From assembly GCA_900099715.1 (NCBI GenBank), contig FMTG01000002.1:1-64000 (forward strand): a stretch of DNA of 64,000 bases, in the 5' to 3' direction. Made by a program: the position numbers and the translations under genes. The stretch comes from Ruminococcaceae bacterium YRB3002. GTDB taxonomy: Bacteria; Bacillota; Clostridia; Saccharofermentanales; Saccharofermentanaceae. The notes beneath the pieces were generated by a model. The model had not been told where the DNA came from. It saw only the letters and a program-made list of their open reading frames with translations, and did no database searches. Shown here one piece after another: positions 1 through 8,178 of this stretch. Numbering within the stretch: the first letter of the stretch is position 1; each line of letters starts with the position of its first letter.

Positions 1-1932
1 CTCGTAATCACAAAGACCGTTGTAGGTCCTGTTACGGAAGAAGAGGCAGCAGGCGCTCTTACATTCCAGGTGACGACAGTTATCGAGGGAGTGACAAAGT
101 ACCTGACAAAGGATGGCAAGCTTGTAGATGAAGTAACAACACTGAAGCTCTCAGACAGCTGCTTCGAGGATGCAGGTGACGGCAAGTGGACAGCAACGTT
201 CTCTAACCTGCCTACAGGCAAGTACAACGTCACTGAGATCAACACAGCTATCAAGGATAAGGATGGCAACAACTACAAGTTCATCAAGGATGACTCCATT
301 ACTGTAAAGGAGAATGTTGCAGTATCTACAACTTCCGGAGCGACTGTAGATCTTAAGGACGTATATGAGACCTATAAGACGGATGTAACCATCTGTAAGA
401 AAGACACGAACAATAAAGAAGTTGTTGGTGCAGTTCTTACTTTGACATCATCTGATACTAGTGCTAATTTTGCTGATCTTGGTGTAACAGCATCACAGAA
501 CGGCCGCCCTGCTTCAGGTCAGGAGGTAAAGGGTAATAGCATTAAGTGGACTACAGTATCAGATTATGACACGATCATCCACAATGTTCCTGATGGTGTT
601 TATACTCTCAGTGAGACAACGACTCCTGATGAGTATGTAAAGGCTGATGATATTACAATTGAGATTGTTGGTGGTACTGTTGTAACACCGAGCACTCCTG
701 TTGTTATGTTGGATAATCTGAAGGCATCAGATCCTACACCTTCAACTGACACAACACCTGCTGGCAGCACAACAACTCCCGCTGGCAGTACAACAACACC
801 TGCCGGAAGCACGACAACTCCTGCAGGCAGCACAACAACACCTGCAGGCAGCACGACAACACCTGCTGGCAGCACAACGACTCCCGCTGGCAGTACAACA
901 ACACCTGCCGGAAGCACAACAACACCCGCTGGAAGCACAACGACTCCCGCAGGCAGCACAACAACTCCTGCAGGCAGCACAACAACACCTGCCGGAAGCA
1001 CAACAACACCTGCCGGCAGCACAACAACACCTGCCGGAAGCACGACAACTCCTGCCGGAAGCACAACAACTCCTGCCGGAAGCACAACAACACCCGCAGG
1101 CAGCACGACAACTCCTGCCGGAAGCACGACAACTCCTGCCGGCAGCACAACAACACCTGCCGGAAGCACGACAACTCCTGCAGGCAGCACAACAACACCT
1201 GCAGGCAGCACAACAACTCCCGCTGGTAGTACAACAACTCCCGCTGGTAGTACAACAACTCCTGCCGGAAGCACAACAACACCTGCAGGCAGCACAACAA
1301 CTCCCGCTGGCAGCACAACAACTCCTGCCGGAAGCACAACAACACCCGCAGGTAGCACAACAACACCTGCAGGCAGCACAACAACTCCTGCCGGAAGCAC
1401 AACAACACCTGCAGGCAGCACAACGACTCCCGCAGGCAGCACAACGACTCCCGCAGGCAGCACAACAACACCTGCTGGAAGCACAACAACACCCGCAGGC
1501 AGCACAACAACACCTGCCGGAAGCACAACAACACCAGCTTCCGAGACTTCAGAAGCATCTCAGACTACAGACAGTGCTGAGCCTTCCGGATCTGCCTTTA
1601 CAACAGGTGCATCTGATACTTCAGAAGCATCCGGTACATCAGATGCGGCAACAACAACTGAATCCTCAAGTACGAGTGTTGCAGGTGATACAACTGGCGC
1701 TGCCGGTGAGACAACAGAAAGCGGATCTACACCTTCAGGTACGGCTTTCACAACAGGTGCATCCGGTACTACCGGTTCGGCTCCTACGACAGGAGGTAAG
1801 TACATTCCTGCTACAGGTGAGGATGTGACTCTTACTGTAACTCTTGCTGTTGTTTCCTTTGTAGTAGCAGGTGGACTGGCATTCTTTGCCATCCGTCGTT
1901 CGAAGAAGGACGAGGAGACAGAAGAGAAGTAA
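1..1932 (+). CDS. LPXTG-like cell-wall surface protein, 5' end outside window
   Basis: The reading frame is open from base 1, so the true start is upstream. The visible part begins with two beta-rich Cna-B/SpaA-like modules (about bases 25-360 and 385-700). The second carries the KKDTNNKEVVGA and YTLSETTTP signatures; the Glu of the latter resembles the E-box of isopeptide-forming pilin domains. A stalk of 37 TTTPAGS-type repeats (757-1533) and a Ser/Thr/Gly-rich spacer follow. The C-terminus is a classic sorting signal: IPATGE at 1804-1821, a hydrophobic helix, then RRSKKDEETEEK. Family knowledge says such proteins are cut by sortase and linked to peptidoglycan or to a pilus. The Thr/Ser-rich stalk is a plausible O-glycosylation target for the downstream glycosyltransferases (inference). 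Certain as an anchored surface protein; the ligand or role is unknown. Confidence 0.9.
   Translation, partial: LVITKTVVGPVTEEEAAGALTFQVTTVIEGVTKYLTKDGKLVDEVTTLKLSDSCFEDAGDGKWTATFSNLPTGKYNVTEINTAIKDKDGNNYKFIKDDSITVKENVAVSTTSGATVDLKDVYETYKTDVTICKKDTNNKEVVGAVLTLTSSDTSANFADLGVTASQNGRPASGQEVKGNSIKWTTVSDYDTIIHNVPDGVYTLSETTTPDEYVKADDITIEIVGGTVVTPSTPVVMLDNLKASDPTPSTDTTPAGSTTTPAGSTTTPAGSTTTPAGSTTTPAGSTTTPAGSTTTPAGSTTTPAGSTTTPAGSTTTPAGSTTTPAGSTTTPAGSTTTPAGSTTTPAGSTTTPAGSTTTPAGSTTTPAGSTTTPAGSTTTPAGSTTTPAGSTTTPAGSTTTPAGSTTTPAGSTTTPAGSTTTPAGSTTTPAGSTTTPAGSTTTPAGSTTTPAGSTTTPAGSTTTPAGSTTTPAGSTTTPAGSTTTPAGSTTTPAGSTTTPAGSTTTPAGSTTTPASETSEASQTTDSAEPSGSAFTTGASDTSEASGTSDAATTTESSSTSVAGDTTGAAGETTESGSTPSGTAFTTGASGTTGSAPTTGGKYIPATGEDVTLTVTLAVVSFVVAGGLAFFAIRRSKKDEETEEK
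757..1533 (+). repeat. 21-bp tandem repeat coding PAGSTTT, 37 copies
   Basis: Each unit encodes Pro-Ala-Gly-Ser-Thr-Thr-Thr. Proline codons of the first and last units lie at 757 and 1513, exactly 36 periods of 21 bp apart. Units differ almost only at synonymous third positions (cct/ccc, gct/gca/gcc, ggc/gga/ggt), so the protein repeat is perfect while the DNA has drifted. This points to selection on the protein. Copy number is expected to vary between strains. Confidence 0.97.
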
Positions 1933-1963
1933 GCCAGGTGTTTGACGATCACGTGATCATCAT

Positions 1964-1993
1964 AAAGGCCACTCGGTGACGGGTGGCCTTTCT
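1964..1993 (+). terminator. Rho-independent terminator after the surface protein
   Basis: A 9-bp perfect stem (aaaggccac at 1964-1972, gtggccttt at 1983-1991) is followed by a short T-rich tail. It starts 31 bases after the stop codon and separates the surface protein from the glycosyltransferase gene. A gatcacgtgatc palindrome (1947-1958) precedes it. Confidence 0.75.
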
Positions 1994-2063
1994 TGTAGGA
2001 ACAGTAACCTTTTTCGGGCAATTAAGTGTATAATCAAAAGGATGATATTCTGAGGTATGGTTA

Positions 2064-5000
2064 ATGAAGTATTTTGTTGGTTCAGTAATTCTTTTCCTGA
2101 TACTGGCATTTTATGCATATAGATATTTTCTGGCAGGAATACACGACCCGCTCAACCGGGATGTCAGAAGCGACAGGAAGTTTAAGGGATGGCAGCTTAT
2201 TCTGTTTTTTGCTGCCGGTCTGGTGTTAAGGATCGTTATATCTGTCGTAAATACAAAGAGAGGCTATAATGGATTCCCGACGGATATCAGCTGCTTTACG
2301 GCATGGCCGAAGCTTGCTTTCGACGAGGGAATATCTAATTTTTACGTATCAGAGATGTACACGGATTATCCGCCGGGATTTGTGTATATCTTCTGGATTC
2401 AGGGGGCTTTCGTCAGGCTGTTTAATCTGAAGGATTACAGTGCTGCTTTCGTGGTGCTCATAAAGCTTCCTTCGATACTGTCTGATGTGGGTATAGCTTA
2501 TCTTGTTTACCGGATGACGAGGGATATGAAGATAAGCCAGACTGCGGGACTTGCCATGGCACTAATGATCCTGATGAATCCATTAGTGCTGATCGACGGT
2601 TGTGTGTGGGGACAGACTGATTCCGTGTTTGTTCTCCTTCTGGCAGTCGTGTTCTATCTGTTCTGCCGCAAGAAATACATCCCCGGCTACTTTATCTATG
2701 CTGTTTCTATCCTTGTGAAGCCGCAGGCGCTTGTATTTGCTCCGGTTGTGCTGTTTGCTTACGCAGGGGTTATCCTTGATGCTGTAAAACGCAAGAAGAA
2801 GCTTAAGGAAACGATACTTATCCACACGGGATCCGGACTTGGAGCTATAGCGCTTATCTTTATACTGATGCTGCCGTTCGGGGTCTCAACAGCACTTAAG
2901 CAGTATACCGATACACTCGCATCGTATCCGTATGGTTCTGTCAATGCATATAACTTCTGGGGACTTATGGGAAAGATATGGATAAGACAGGAAGAACCTT
3001 TCCTCGGAGTTCCTATGTTTGTGTGGGGACATATTGCGATCGGTCTTATCGTTGGCGCATCGATCCTGTTCTTCGTAAAGTGCCGTAAGTCGGAAGCTTT
3101 TTATTTCCATGTGGCGGCATTTATCATTACCGCTGTGTTCACGTTGTCTGTGAGGATGCATGAACGGTATATCTTCCCGGCAGCGATCTTCCTTCTCTTC
3201 GCATTTATCATGAGGCCGAGGCTGGAGACTTATATTGCATTTGTGGCAACGAGTGTAGTATCGTTCTTCAACTGTTATCACGTGCTTTATTACTACGATG
3301 CAGATAATTTCAACAGGGATAATCCCGTGATCAAGACTATATGTGTGATGGAGATCCTTGTGTTTGCCCTTGTGGTATTCATTATGATCAGGTACTTCAG
3401 ACGCGTTAATGATTACATGAACGAGAAGAATACCGTGACCGGTATGATCGCTAAGAACAGAGAGTTCTTTACGAGGATCAGAGAGAGCAGAGCAGGGATC
3501 CTTCATGCTGAGGATACACGGCGCATGAAGAAGAAAGACTACATCATAGTGGGAATAATAATTCTCGTATATTCCTGTGTTGCTTTTTATCATCTTGGAG
3601 ATATGGACGCTCCGTCTACCGAGTATTCTCTGGTCAAGGAAGGCGCGGTGACTCTTGATTTCGGAGAGGTGAAGAATATAAGGGAACTGTGGGCATACCT
3701 GGGTCATGAATTCAACCAGAATTACATCGTGTCGTATTCAGACGACTACTCAACATGGTATGCGCTTTATACTGAAGAGGATCACTGGTATGCAGGTTCT
3801 GTATATAACTGGAATAAGACTGACGTAGATGTTAATGCACGGTATCTTTATATTGCTCCCTGTTCCACAACAGGCGGTGACTGCATCATAGAACTGGTGT
3901 TCAAAGACGGCAACGGCAATGTGATAACTCCGGTTAATCATGAGGACTACCATAACCTGTTTGATGAACAGGATTATGCAGTGGACGAAGACACGTATCT
4001 GAACGGTACTTACTTTGATGAGGTTCATTACACACGTCATGTTCATGAGATGAAGAACGGCCTGTACTGCTATGAGAATACTCATCCGCAGCTTGGTAAG
4101 GAGATTATGGCTATCGGTACATATATCTTCGGCATGAATCCGTTCGGATGGAGATTCAGCGGTACTGTGTGCGGCATAATAATGATTTTCGCAATGTATG
4201 TATTTGCACTCAAGTTCTTCGGAGATACAAAACTTGCTGCATTGACGACTGTTGTGTTCTCTACGGATTTCATGCATTTCGTGCAGTCCAGGATCGCGAC
4301 CATCGACGTTTATGCGGTAATGTTTATCATGCTGTCTTACATATTTATGTACGAATATACGCGAATGAATTTCTATGAGACACCGCTTAAGAGATCATAC
4401 AGGCCGCTTCTTGTATGCGGTATATTCATGGCCCTTGGAATCAGCTCGAAATGGATCGGCGTTTACTCGGCAGCCGGTCTGGCATTTATCCTGTTAGTTC
4501 AGTTCTACTACCGTTACAGGGAATTCAGACTGTCACTTTCAAAGATAGAAGATGATCCACAGAAGGGCTCTGATTTTGACGTTGTAAAGTCATTCAACCG
4601 CAAGCTGGTTGCTACTGTGGCATGGTGTCTTGTAGTCTTCGTATTTATTCCTCTTGTTCTATATACGTTGACATACATACCTTTTAACGACGGTCATCCT
4701 GAGCGTGATCTTATTACCAAAATGATAGAGGCTCAGAAGCTGATGTTCAACTACCATACGAACATCACATCTACCCACAGCTATTCTTCCGAGTGGTATC
4801 AGTGGCCCGTTATGGTCAGACCCGTCCTCTATGTTATAGAGTCTGTTACTGACGCGACAAGACGTGATATCGTGCTTATGGGAAACCCTGTTATATGGTG
4901 GGCAGGAATTCCCGCTTCTCTGTACATGATATATCTGTGGTTCAACGAACGTGACCGTAAGGCGGGATTCCTGATGATAGGTTATCTGGCTCAGTATCTG

Positions 5001-5252
5001 CCATGGATACTGGTAACAAGGTACACGTTTATATACCATTATTTCGCAAGTGTCCCGTTTGTGACGGTAATGTGTGTGTATGCTCTCAAGAAGATAGGGG
5101 AGAAGCATCCCAAACTTAATAAATCTGTATATATCTATGCTGTAGTGGCAGTGCTCCTGTTCCTGATGTATCTGCCGATTCTGAATGGTACAGAGGTGTC
5201 GATCGAGTATATCAATGACTTCTTGAAGTGGTCGGGAGATTGGGCAATGTAA
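2064..5252 (+). CDS. Two-module GT-C glycosyltransferase (Gpi18-like plus protein-mannosyltransferase-like)
   Basis: A 1062-residue polytopic membrane protein. Residues 1 to about 470 resemble Gpi18/GT87-type mannosyltransferases: TDIS near residue 75, DYPPGF, and WGQTDS followed by KPQ. A short cytosolic stretch and one membrane segment (about 495-512) lead to an extracellular beta domain (about 530-640; DFGEVKNIRELWAYLG) like a discoidin/F5-8C fold. From about 660 the protein looks like the PMT/GT39 family, with the loop HPQLGKE and the GWRFSG helix, ending in a PMT-type C-terminal four-helix region. GT-C enzymes use polyprenyl-phosphate sugars outside the membrane. It follows the Thr-rich surface protein in the same direction, but a terminator and a TATAAT box (2029-2034) suggest its own promoter. 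Function as an O-glycosyltransferase is inferred; sugar and substrate are unknown. Confidence 0.8.
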   Translation: MKYFVGSVILFLILAFYAYRYFLAGIHDPLNRDVRSDRKFKGWQLILFFAAGLVLRIVISVVNTKRGYNGFPTDISCFTAWPKLAFDEGISNFYVSEMYTDYPPGFVYIFWIQGAFVRLFNLKDYSAAFVVLIKLPSILSDVGIAYLVYRMTRDMKISQTAGLAMALMILMNPLVLIDGCVWGQTDSVFVLLLAVVFYLFCRKKYIPGYFIYAVSILVKPQALVFAPVVLFAYAGVILDAVKRKKKLKETILIHTGSGLGAIALIFILMLPFGVSTALKQYTDTLASYPYGSVNAYNFWGLMGKIWIRQEEPFLGVPMFVWGHIAIGLIVGASILFFVKCRKSEAFYFHVAAFIITAVFTLSVRMHERYIFPAAIFLLFAFIMRPRLETYIAFVATSVVSFFNCYHVLYYYDADNFNRDNPVIKTICVMEILVFALVVFIMIRYFRRVNDYMNEKNTVTGMIAKNREFFTRIRESRAGILHAEDTRRMKKKDYIIVGIIILVYSCVAFYHLGDMDAPSTEYSLVKEGAVTLDFGEVKNIRELWAYLGHEFNQNYIVSYSDDYSTWYALYTEEDHWYAGSVYNWNKTDVDVNARYLYIAPCSTTGGDCIIELVFKDGNGNVITPVNHEDYHNLFDEQDYAVDEDTYLNGTYFDEVHYTRHVHEMKNGLYCYENTHPQLGKEIMAIGTYIFGMNPFGWRFSGTVCGIIMIFAMYVFALKFFGDTKLAALTTVVFSTDFMHFVQSRIATIDVYAVMFIMLSYIFMYEYTRMNFYETPLKRSYRPLLVCGIFMALGISSKWIGVYSAAGLAFILLVQFYYRYREFRLSLSKIEDDPQKGSDFDVVKSFNRKLVATVAWCLVVFVFIPLVLYTLTYIPFNDGHPERDLITKMIEAQKLMFNYHTNITSTHSYSSEWYQWPVMVRPVLYVIESVTDATRRDIVLMGNPVIWWAGIPASLYMIYLWFNERDRKAGFLMIGYLAQYLPWILVTRYTFIYHYFASVPFVTVMCVYALKKIGEKHPKLNKSVYIYAVVAVLLFLMYLPILNGTEVSIEYINDFLKWSGDWAM

Positions 5253-5255
5253 CTC

Positions 5256-5337
5256 GTTCATGCCCCTTTGTTCTTGGCGTCGAACAGGTGCTCCTCACTT
5301 CGTTCGTGCGCAACTAGCAGAACAAAGGGGCATGAAC
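5256..5337. repeat. 19-bp perfect inverted repeat between convergent genes
   Basis: Arms 5256-5274 and 5319-5337 are exact reverse complements, separated by 44 bases. The right arm belongs to the first unit of the 119-bp tandem array. Between two convergent genes it could act as a bidirectional transcription end, but there is no clean T-run. Confidence 0.75.
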
Positions 5338-5637
5338 TCTGCGTGGCAACTCGCGGCGCAAATTGTGCGCTCGAACTTCGGAATGTGGAATAGGCGCGTC
5401 GAACAGGTGCTCCTCACTTCGTTCGTGCGCAACTAGCAGAACAAAGGGGCCTGAACTCTGCGTGGCAACTCGCAGCACAAATTGTGCGCTCTCACTTCGG
5501 AATGTGGAATAGGAGCGTCGAACAGGTGCTCCTCACTTCGTTCGTGCGCAACTAGCAGAACAAAGGGGCCTGAACTCTGCATGGCAACTCGCGGCGCAAA
5601 ATGTGCGCTCTCACTTCGGAATGTGGAACTTGCATCG
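5281..5637. repeat. Three tandem copies of a 119-bp intergenic repeat
   Basis: Units begin with cgaacaggtgctcctcac at 5281, 5400 and 5519, an exact period of 119. Differences are few (for example gcatgaac versus gcctgaac, ggcgcaaatt versus agcacaaatt). A partial fourth piece (gcaaaatgtgcgctcacc) reaches 5654, touching the stop of the reverse-strand gene. Each unit holds a near-palindrome of the gcgcaaattgtgcgc type. A related single copy lies at 40098-40178. This is the whole content of the 402-base gap between the two glycosyltransferase genes. Confidence 0.93.
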
Positions 5638-5654
5638 CAAAATGTGCGCTCACC

Positions 5655-7349
5655 TTATTCAATATACGCCACGGTATATTCACCGAACTGCTTGAGCTGC
5701 CAGGCGTACCAGAGGTCCGGATCAAGGTCTTCTGTCTTGAAGATGTAGCATACGTTGTCAAGCGGTTCCATAGATGTATCAAGCGGGTTGGCATAGACGA
5801 ACCGTGAAGAATACGGAATCTGCTTGCCGTTGTGTTCGAATGTCTTTCCCTGGAAATACTCTGAGTCGATGTTCATCTCGAACAGCGTCAGGATCTCGGA
5901 TACGTCGCGGCTTCCCCTGTACTGGGTATCGGGGGTGATGTAGTATCTGTCATAATCCTGTTCTTCAGCGAAGTCGAGTGCCTCGAGGAAGTCTGCGTAG
6001 AAATAATGCCTGATCTGTGTTTTGTATGTGGTGAAATATGTCACGAAGAAACATGTGATCAGGAACAGATAAACTATAATGAATCCGATCTTCAGTTTGC
6101 CCAGCCAGGTGACGAGCTCTACGGCGGCGATCACGATCAGGATAAGATTGGCGTAGAAGATGATGTTTATCCTGTTAACGTTCACGTTATTAACCACAAG
6201 TCCCAGCCCCGCTGCTGTCGCGCAGAAGGTAATAATGAGACGGTATATGGCACGCTGAACTGTCGCCTGCCCGAAACACCTGCGGATAACGATGGCGGCG
6301 CCAAGGAGTATCAGCGGAGCTGACAGCTTATAAACGGAGCCATACAGATCAAGGGCGTTCCAGATGGAGTCACGCTTCTGAAGGAGCACGACTTTGACCA
6401 TTGTCTCAAAGTTCTTTGCAAGCTGCCCAGGAATGTTTTCTGAATAGAAAAGAAGGTCGTTCATCCTGACACTCTGATCGAAATACTGCATCGTCACGAA
6501 AGGCAGTTTTACTGTATCTGCCTTGAGGGCGTTGATAGCCATGGTTATGTAGATCGGCCAGGATATTGCTATATAGACTGCGGCAGAAATCAGGATATCC
6601 TTGATCTTAGCAAATTTTGCTCTTACAAGTATTATCGATGCTATCAGCAGGAACAGCGGAACCATTACGAAAGATACTCCGTATGAGTACATACAGAGTG
6701 CAAAGAATATCATCGAGATATAGAGGAAGTATTTCTTTTTGCAGATCCCCAAAACAATGAACATAAGTCCGAGAAGGAACATGTGAGGGAACAGATTGCA
6801 GTCCAGTGCCCACCGGCTCTGCATGAAATGCCAGGGACATACGGACACGGCACACGCCGCTATAAGAGCAACGTCGCGGTTGATGAGTTCCCTAACGATA
6901 AAGTACATGGCCGCGATTCCGGCAAGACTTGCGATCAGGATGGGAACTCTCATAGTGAACGTGTTGAGACCGCCGATCCAGATCCAGGGCACCATGAGGT
7001 ATGACAGAAGAGAACTCATCTGTCCGTATCCCCATGCATAGAGATGCGCGGGGAGTACAGTCCCGAATCTGTCTGTTGCATGATGTGCGAGGGCATTGGC
7101 ATCAACAGCAGCCATGGCACCGTCCTGATTGACGCCTCCGGGGACAGTGCTGAACTCAACAAGACGGAGGATAATGCCGATCGCCCCAACTGCGATAACC
7201 GCATATCTTGCCCATTTACCGAGGGCAAACTCTCCGGTGTATCCGCGCTCGATACGGAGCGTCCTTCCTTCAAAACGGACAGCATCGCCTGCATAGAAAC
7301 ATACGATTATGAACATGATGAAGAGTAAGATGCCGTTCAGAGTTTCCAT
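5655..7349 (-). CDS. GT-C family membrane glycosyltransferase (GT39-like)
   Basis: A 564-residue protein with about 10-11 hydrophobic helices. The first long extracytoplasmic loop has NQDGAMAAVDANALAHHATD, which resembles the loop of ArnT/PMT-type GT-C enzymes where acidic residues bind the metal or lipid-phosphate sugar. After the helices comes a small soluble C-terminal domain (from about residue 450, DFAEEQDYDRYYITPD). ATG at 7349 has a GGAG seven bases upstream. It is convergent with the larger GT-C gene across the 119-bp repeats, so the two are not co-transcribed. Likely glycosylates a wall polymer or exported protein using a polyprenyl-phosphate sugar; substrate not determinable. Confidence 0.75.
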   Translation of the reverse strand: METLNGILLFIMFIIVCFYAGDAVRFEGRTLRIERGYTGEFALGKWARYAVIAVGAIGIILRLVEFSTVPGGVNQDGAMAAVDANALAHHATDRFGTVLPAHLYAWGYGQMSSLLSYLMVPWIWIGGLNTFTMRVPILIASLAGIAAMYFIVRELINRDVALIAACAVSVCPWHFMQSRWALDCNLFPHMFLLGLMFIVLGICKKKYFLYISMIFFALCMYSYGVSFVMVPLFLLIASIILVRAKFAKIKDILISAAVYIAISWPIYITMAINALKADTVKLPFVTMQYFDQSVRMNDLLFYSENIPGQLAKNFETMVKVVLLQKRDSIWNALDLYGSVYKLSAPLILLGAAIVIRRCFGQATVQRAIYRLIITFCATAAGLGLVVNNVNVNRINIIFYANLILIVIAAVELVTWLGKLKIGFIIVYLFLITCFFVTYFTTYKTQIRHYFYADFLEALDFAEEQDYDRYYITPDTQYRGSRDVSEILTLFEMNIDSEYFQGKTFEHNGKQIPYSSRFVYANPLDTSMEPLDNVCYIFKTEDLDPDLWYAWQLKQFGEYTVAYIE

Positions 7350-7400
7350 GAAATGCTCCAGTTGATTTCGTTTACAGTTAACTATTATATATTAAAAAGA

Positions 7401-7429
7401 TGAAATGGGGACGGTTCCTTTTTCACCTT
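7401..7429 (+). repeat. 29-bp inverted repeat, left copy, hairpin of the GGGGACGGTTCC family
   Basis: This runs tgaaatggggac... to ...tttcacctt and is the exact reverse complement of 7956-7984. It can itself fold (tgaaa/tttca). It overlaps an apparent upstream ATG (7405) of the acetyltransferase frame, one reason for preferring the later start. Confidence 0.9.
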
Positions 7430-7470
7430 ATCTGTTAAAATATGCTCAAATACACGTTGAGGCGGGATAT

Positions 7471-7962
7471 ATGAAGGTAAGACGATACAGAAGCAAAGAT
7501 ATTCCTGAGATGATCAGGATCTGGAATGCGATAGTTGAGGAAGGAATTGCTTTTCCGCAGGAAGAGACACTGGATGAGGCTGGCGGGGAAGAGTTTTTCG
7601 CGATGCAGAGTTATACGGGGGTTGCCGTGGATGAGGAGGGCAGAGTGAGGGGCCTGTATATATTGCATCCCAACAATATCGGAAGGTGCGGACACATATG
7701 CAATGCCAGCTACGCGGTGGATGCGGATTCAAGGGGACAGCATATCGGCAGCCTTCTTGTGACTGACTGTATGGAGATGGCGCGCGAACTGGGCTTCAGA
7801 GTGCTCCAGTTCAACGCAGTGGTGGAGAGCAATACCCACGCTAGGCACCTTTATGAGCGTCTTGGATTCACGCAATTGGGGACGATAACCGGCGGGTTCA
7901 GGATGAAAGACGGGACATATTCCAATATCTGTCCGTATTTCATCGATCTTGTAAAAAGGTGA
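7471..7962 (+). CDS. GNAT family N-acetyltransferase
   Basis: 163 residues with a complete GNAT fold: N-terminal RRYRSKDIPEMIRIWNA, the central beta-strand GLYILHPN, and the acetyl-CoA pyrophosphate loop region DSRGQHIGSLL (Q/R-x-x-G-x-G/A type; here RGQHIG). The C-terminal signature is HARHLYERLGF. Start at 7471 is chosen because GAGGCGG precedes it and MKVRRYRS is the usual beginning; an ATG at 7405 lies inside the left inverted repeat. The stop codon lies inside the right inverted repeat, so the gene sits as a cassette between them. Substrate unknown; related proteins acetylate amino groups of small molecules or proteins. Confidence 0.88.
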   Translation: MKVRRYRSKDIPEMIRIWNAIVEEGIAFPQEETLDEAGGEEFFAMQSYTGVAVDEEGRVRGLYILHPNNIGRCGHICNASYAVDADSRGQHIGSLLVTDCMEMARELGFRVLQFNAVVESNTHARHLYERLGFTQLGTITGGFRMKDGTYSNICPYFIDLVKR

Positions 7963-7984
7963 AAAAGGAACCGTCCCCATTTCA
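7956..7984 (-). repeat. 29-bp inverted repeat, right copy, terminator-like hairpin
   Basis: Exact reverse complement of 7401-7429. With two flanking bases it forms a ggtgaaa/tttcacc hairpin around ggaaccgtcccc. It contains the stop codon of the acetyltransferase and may end its transcript. Confidence 0.9.
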
Positions 7985-7988
7985 CCTC

Positions 7989-8017
7989 TTGACATCTGAG
8001 GGCTTGTTAAGTAAAAT
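7989..8017 (+). promoter_or_regulatory. Promoter of tRNA-Leu
   Basis: A consensus -35 TTGACA (7989-7994) and -10 TAAAAT (8012-8017) are 17 bases apart, placing the transcript start about 13 bases before the mature tRNA. Confidence 0.8.
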
Positions 8018-8036
8018 ATCCCTTGCTTGAACAAAT

Positions 8037-8121
8037 GCGGCGGTGGCGGAACTGGCAGACGCGCACGTTTGAGGGGCGTGTGGGTAACTCCATACGGGTT
8101 CAAGTCCCGTTCGCCGCACCA
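8037..8121 (+). tRNA. tRNA-Leu (anticodon GAG)
   Basis: The acceptor stem is GCGGCGG paired with the bases before ACCA (8111-8117). The anticodon stem-loop is cacgt-ttgaggg-gcgtg, giving anticodon GAG. A short variable arm (tgtgggtaactccata) and the T-arm cgggttcaagtcccg follow. CCA is encoded. Class II size fits leucine. Confidence 0.95.
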
Positions 8122-8130
8122 GAAAGCATG

Positions 8131-8172
8131 ATCCCTGTCCGGATAGACAAACGGACGGGGATTTATTATATT
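8131..8172 (+). terminator. Terminator of tRNA-Leu
   Basis: An 11-bp stem (8131-8141 with 8152-8162, one G-T pair) is followed by ttattatattt. It begins 10 bases after the tRNA and ends just before the phosphoesterase start. Confidence 0.8.
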
Positions 8173-8178
8173 TATCTT

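Noticed and set aside
757-1533. Regular repeats that might suggest a CRISPR array
   Set aside because: The 21-bp units are contiguous with no spacers and lie in frame in a surface protein.
600-1558. Two long reverse-strand open frames across the repeat region
   Set aside because: They arise from the 21-bp periodic sequence, translate to simple repeats (LPAGVVV and CFRQ/CLQ types) and have no ribosome site; the forward frame carries a proper sorting signal.
8023-8178. Longer N-terminus for the metallophosphoesterase
   Set aside because: It would begin before tRNA-Leu and read through the tRNA and its terminator.
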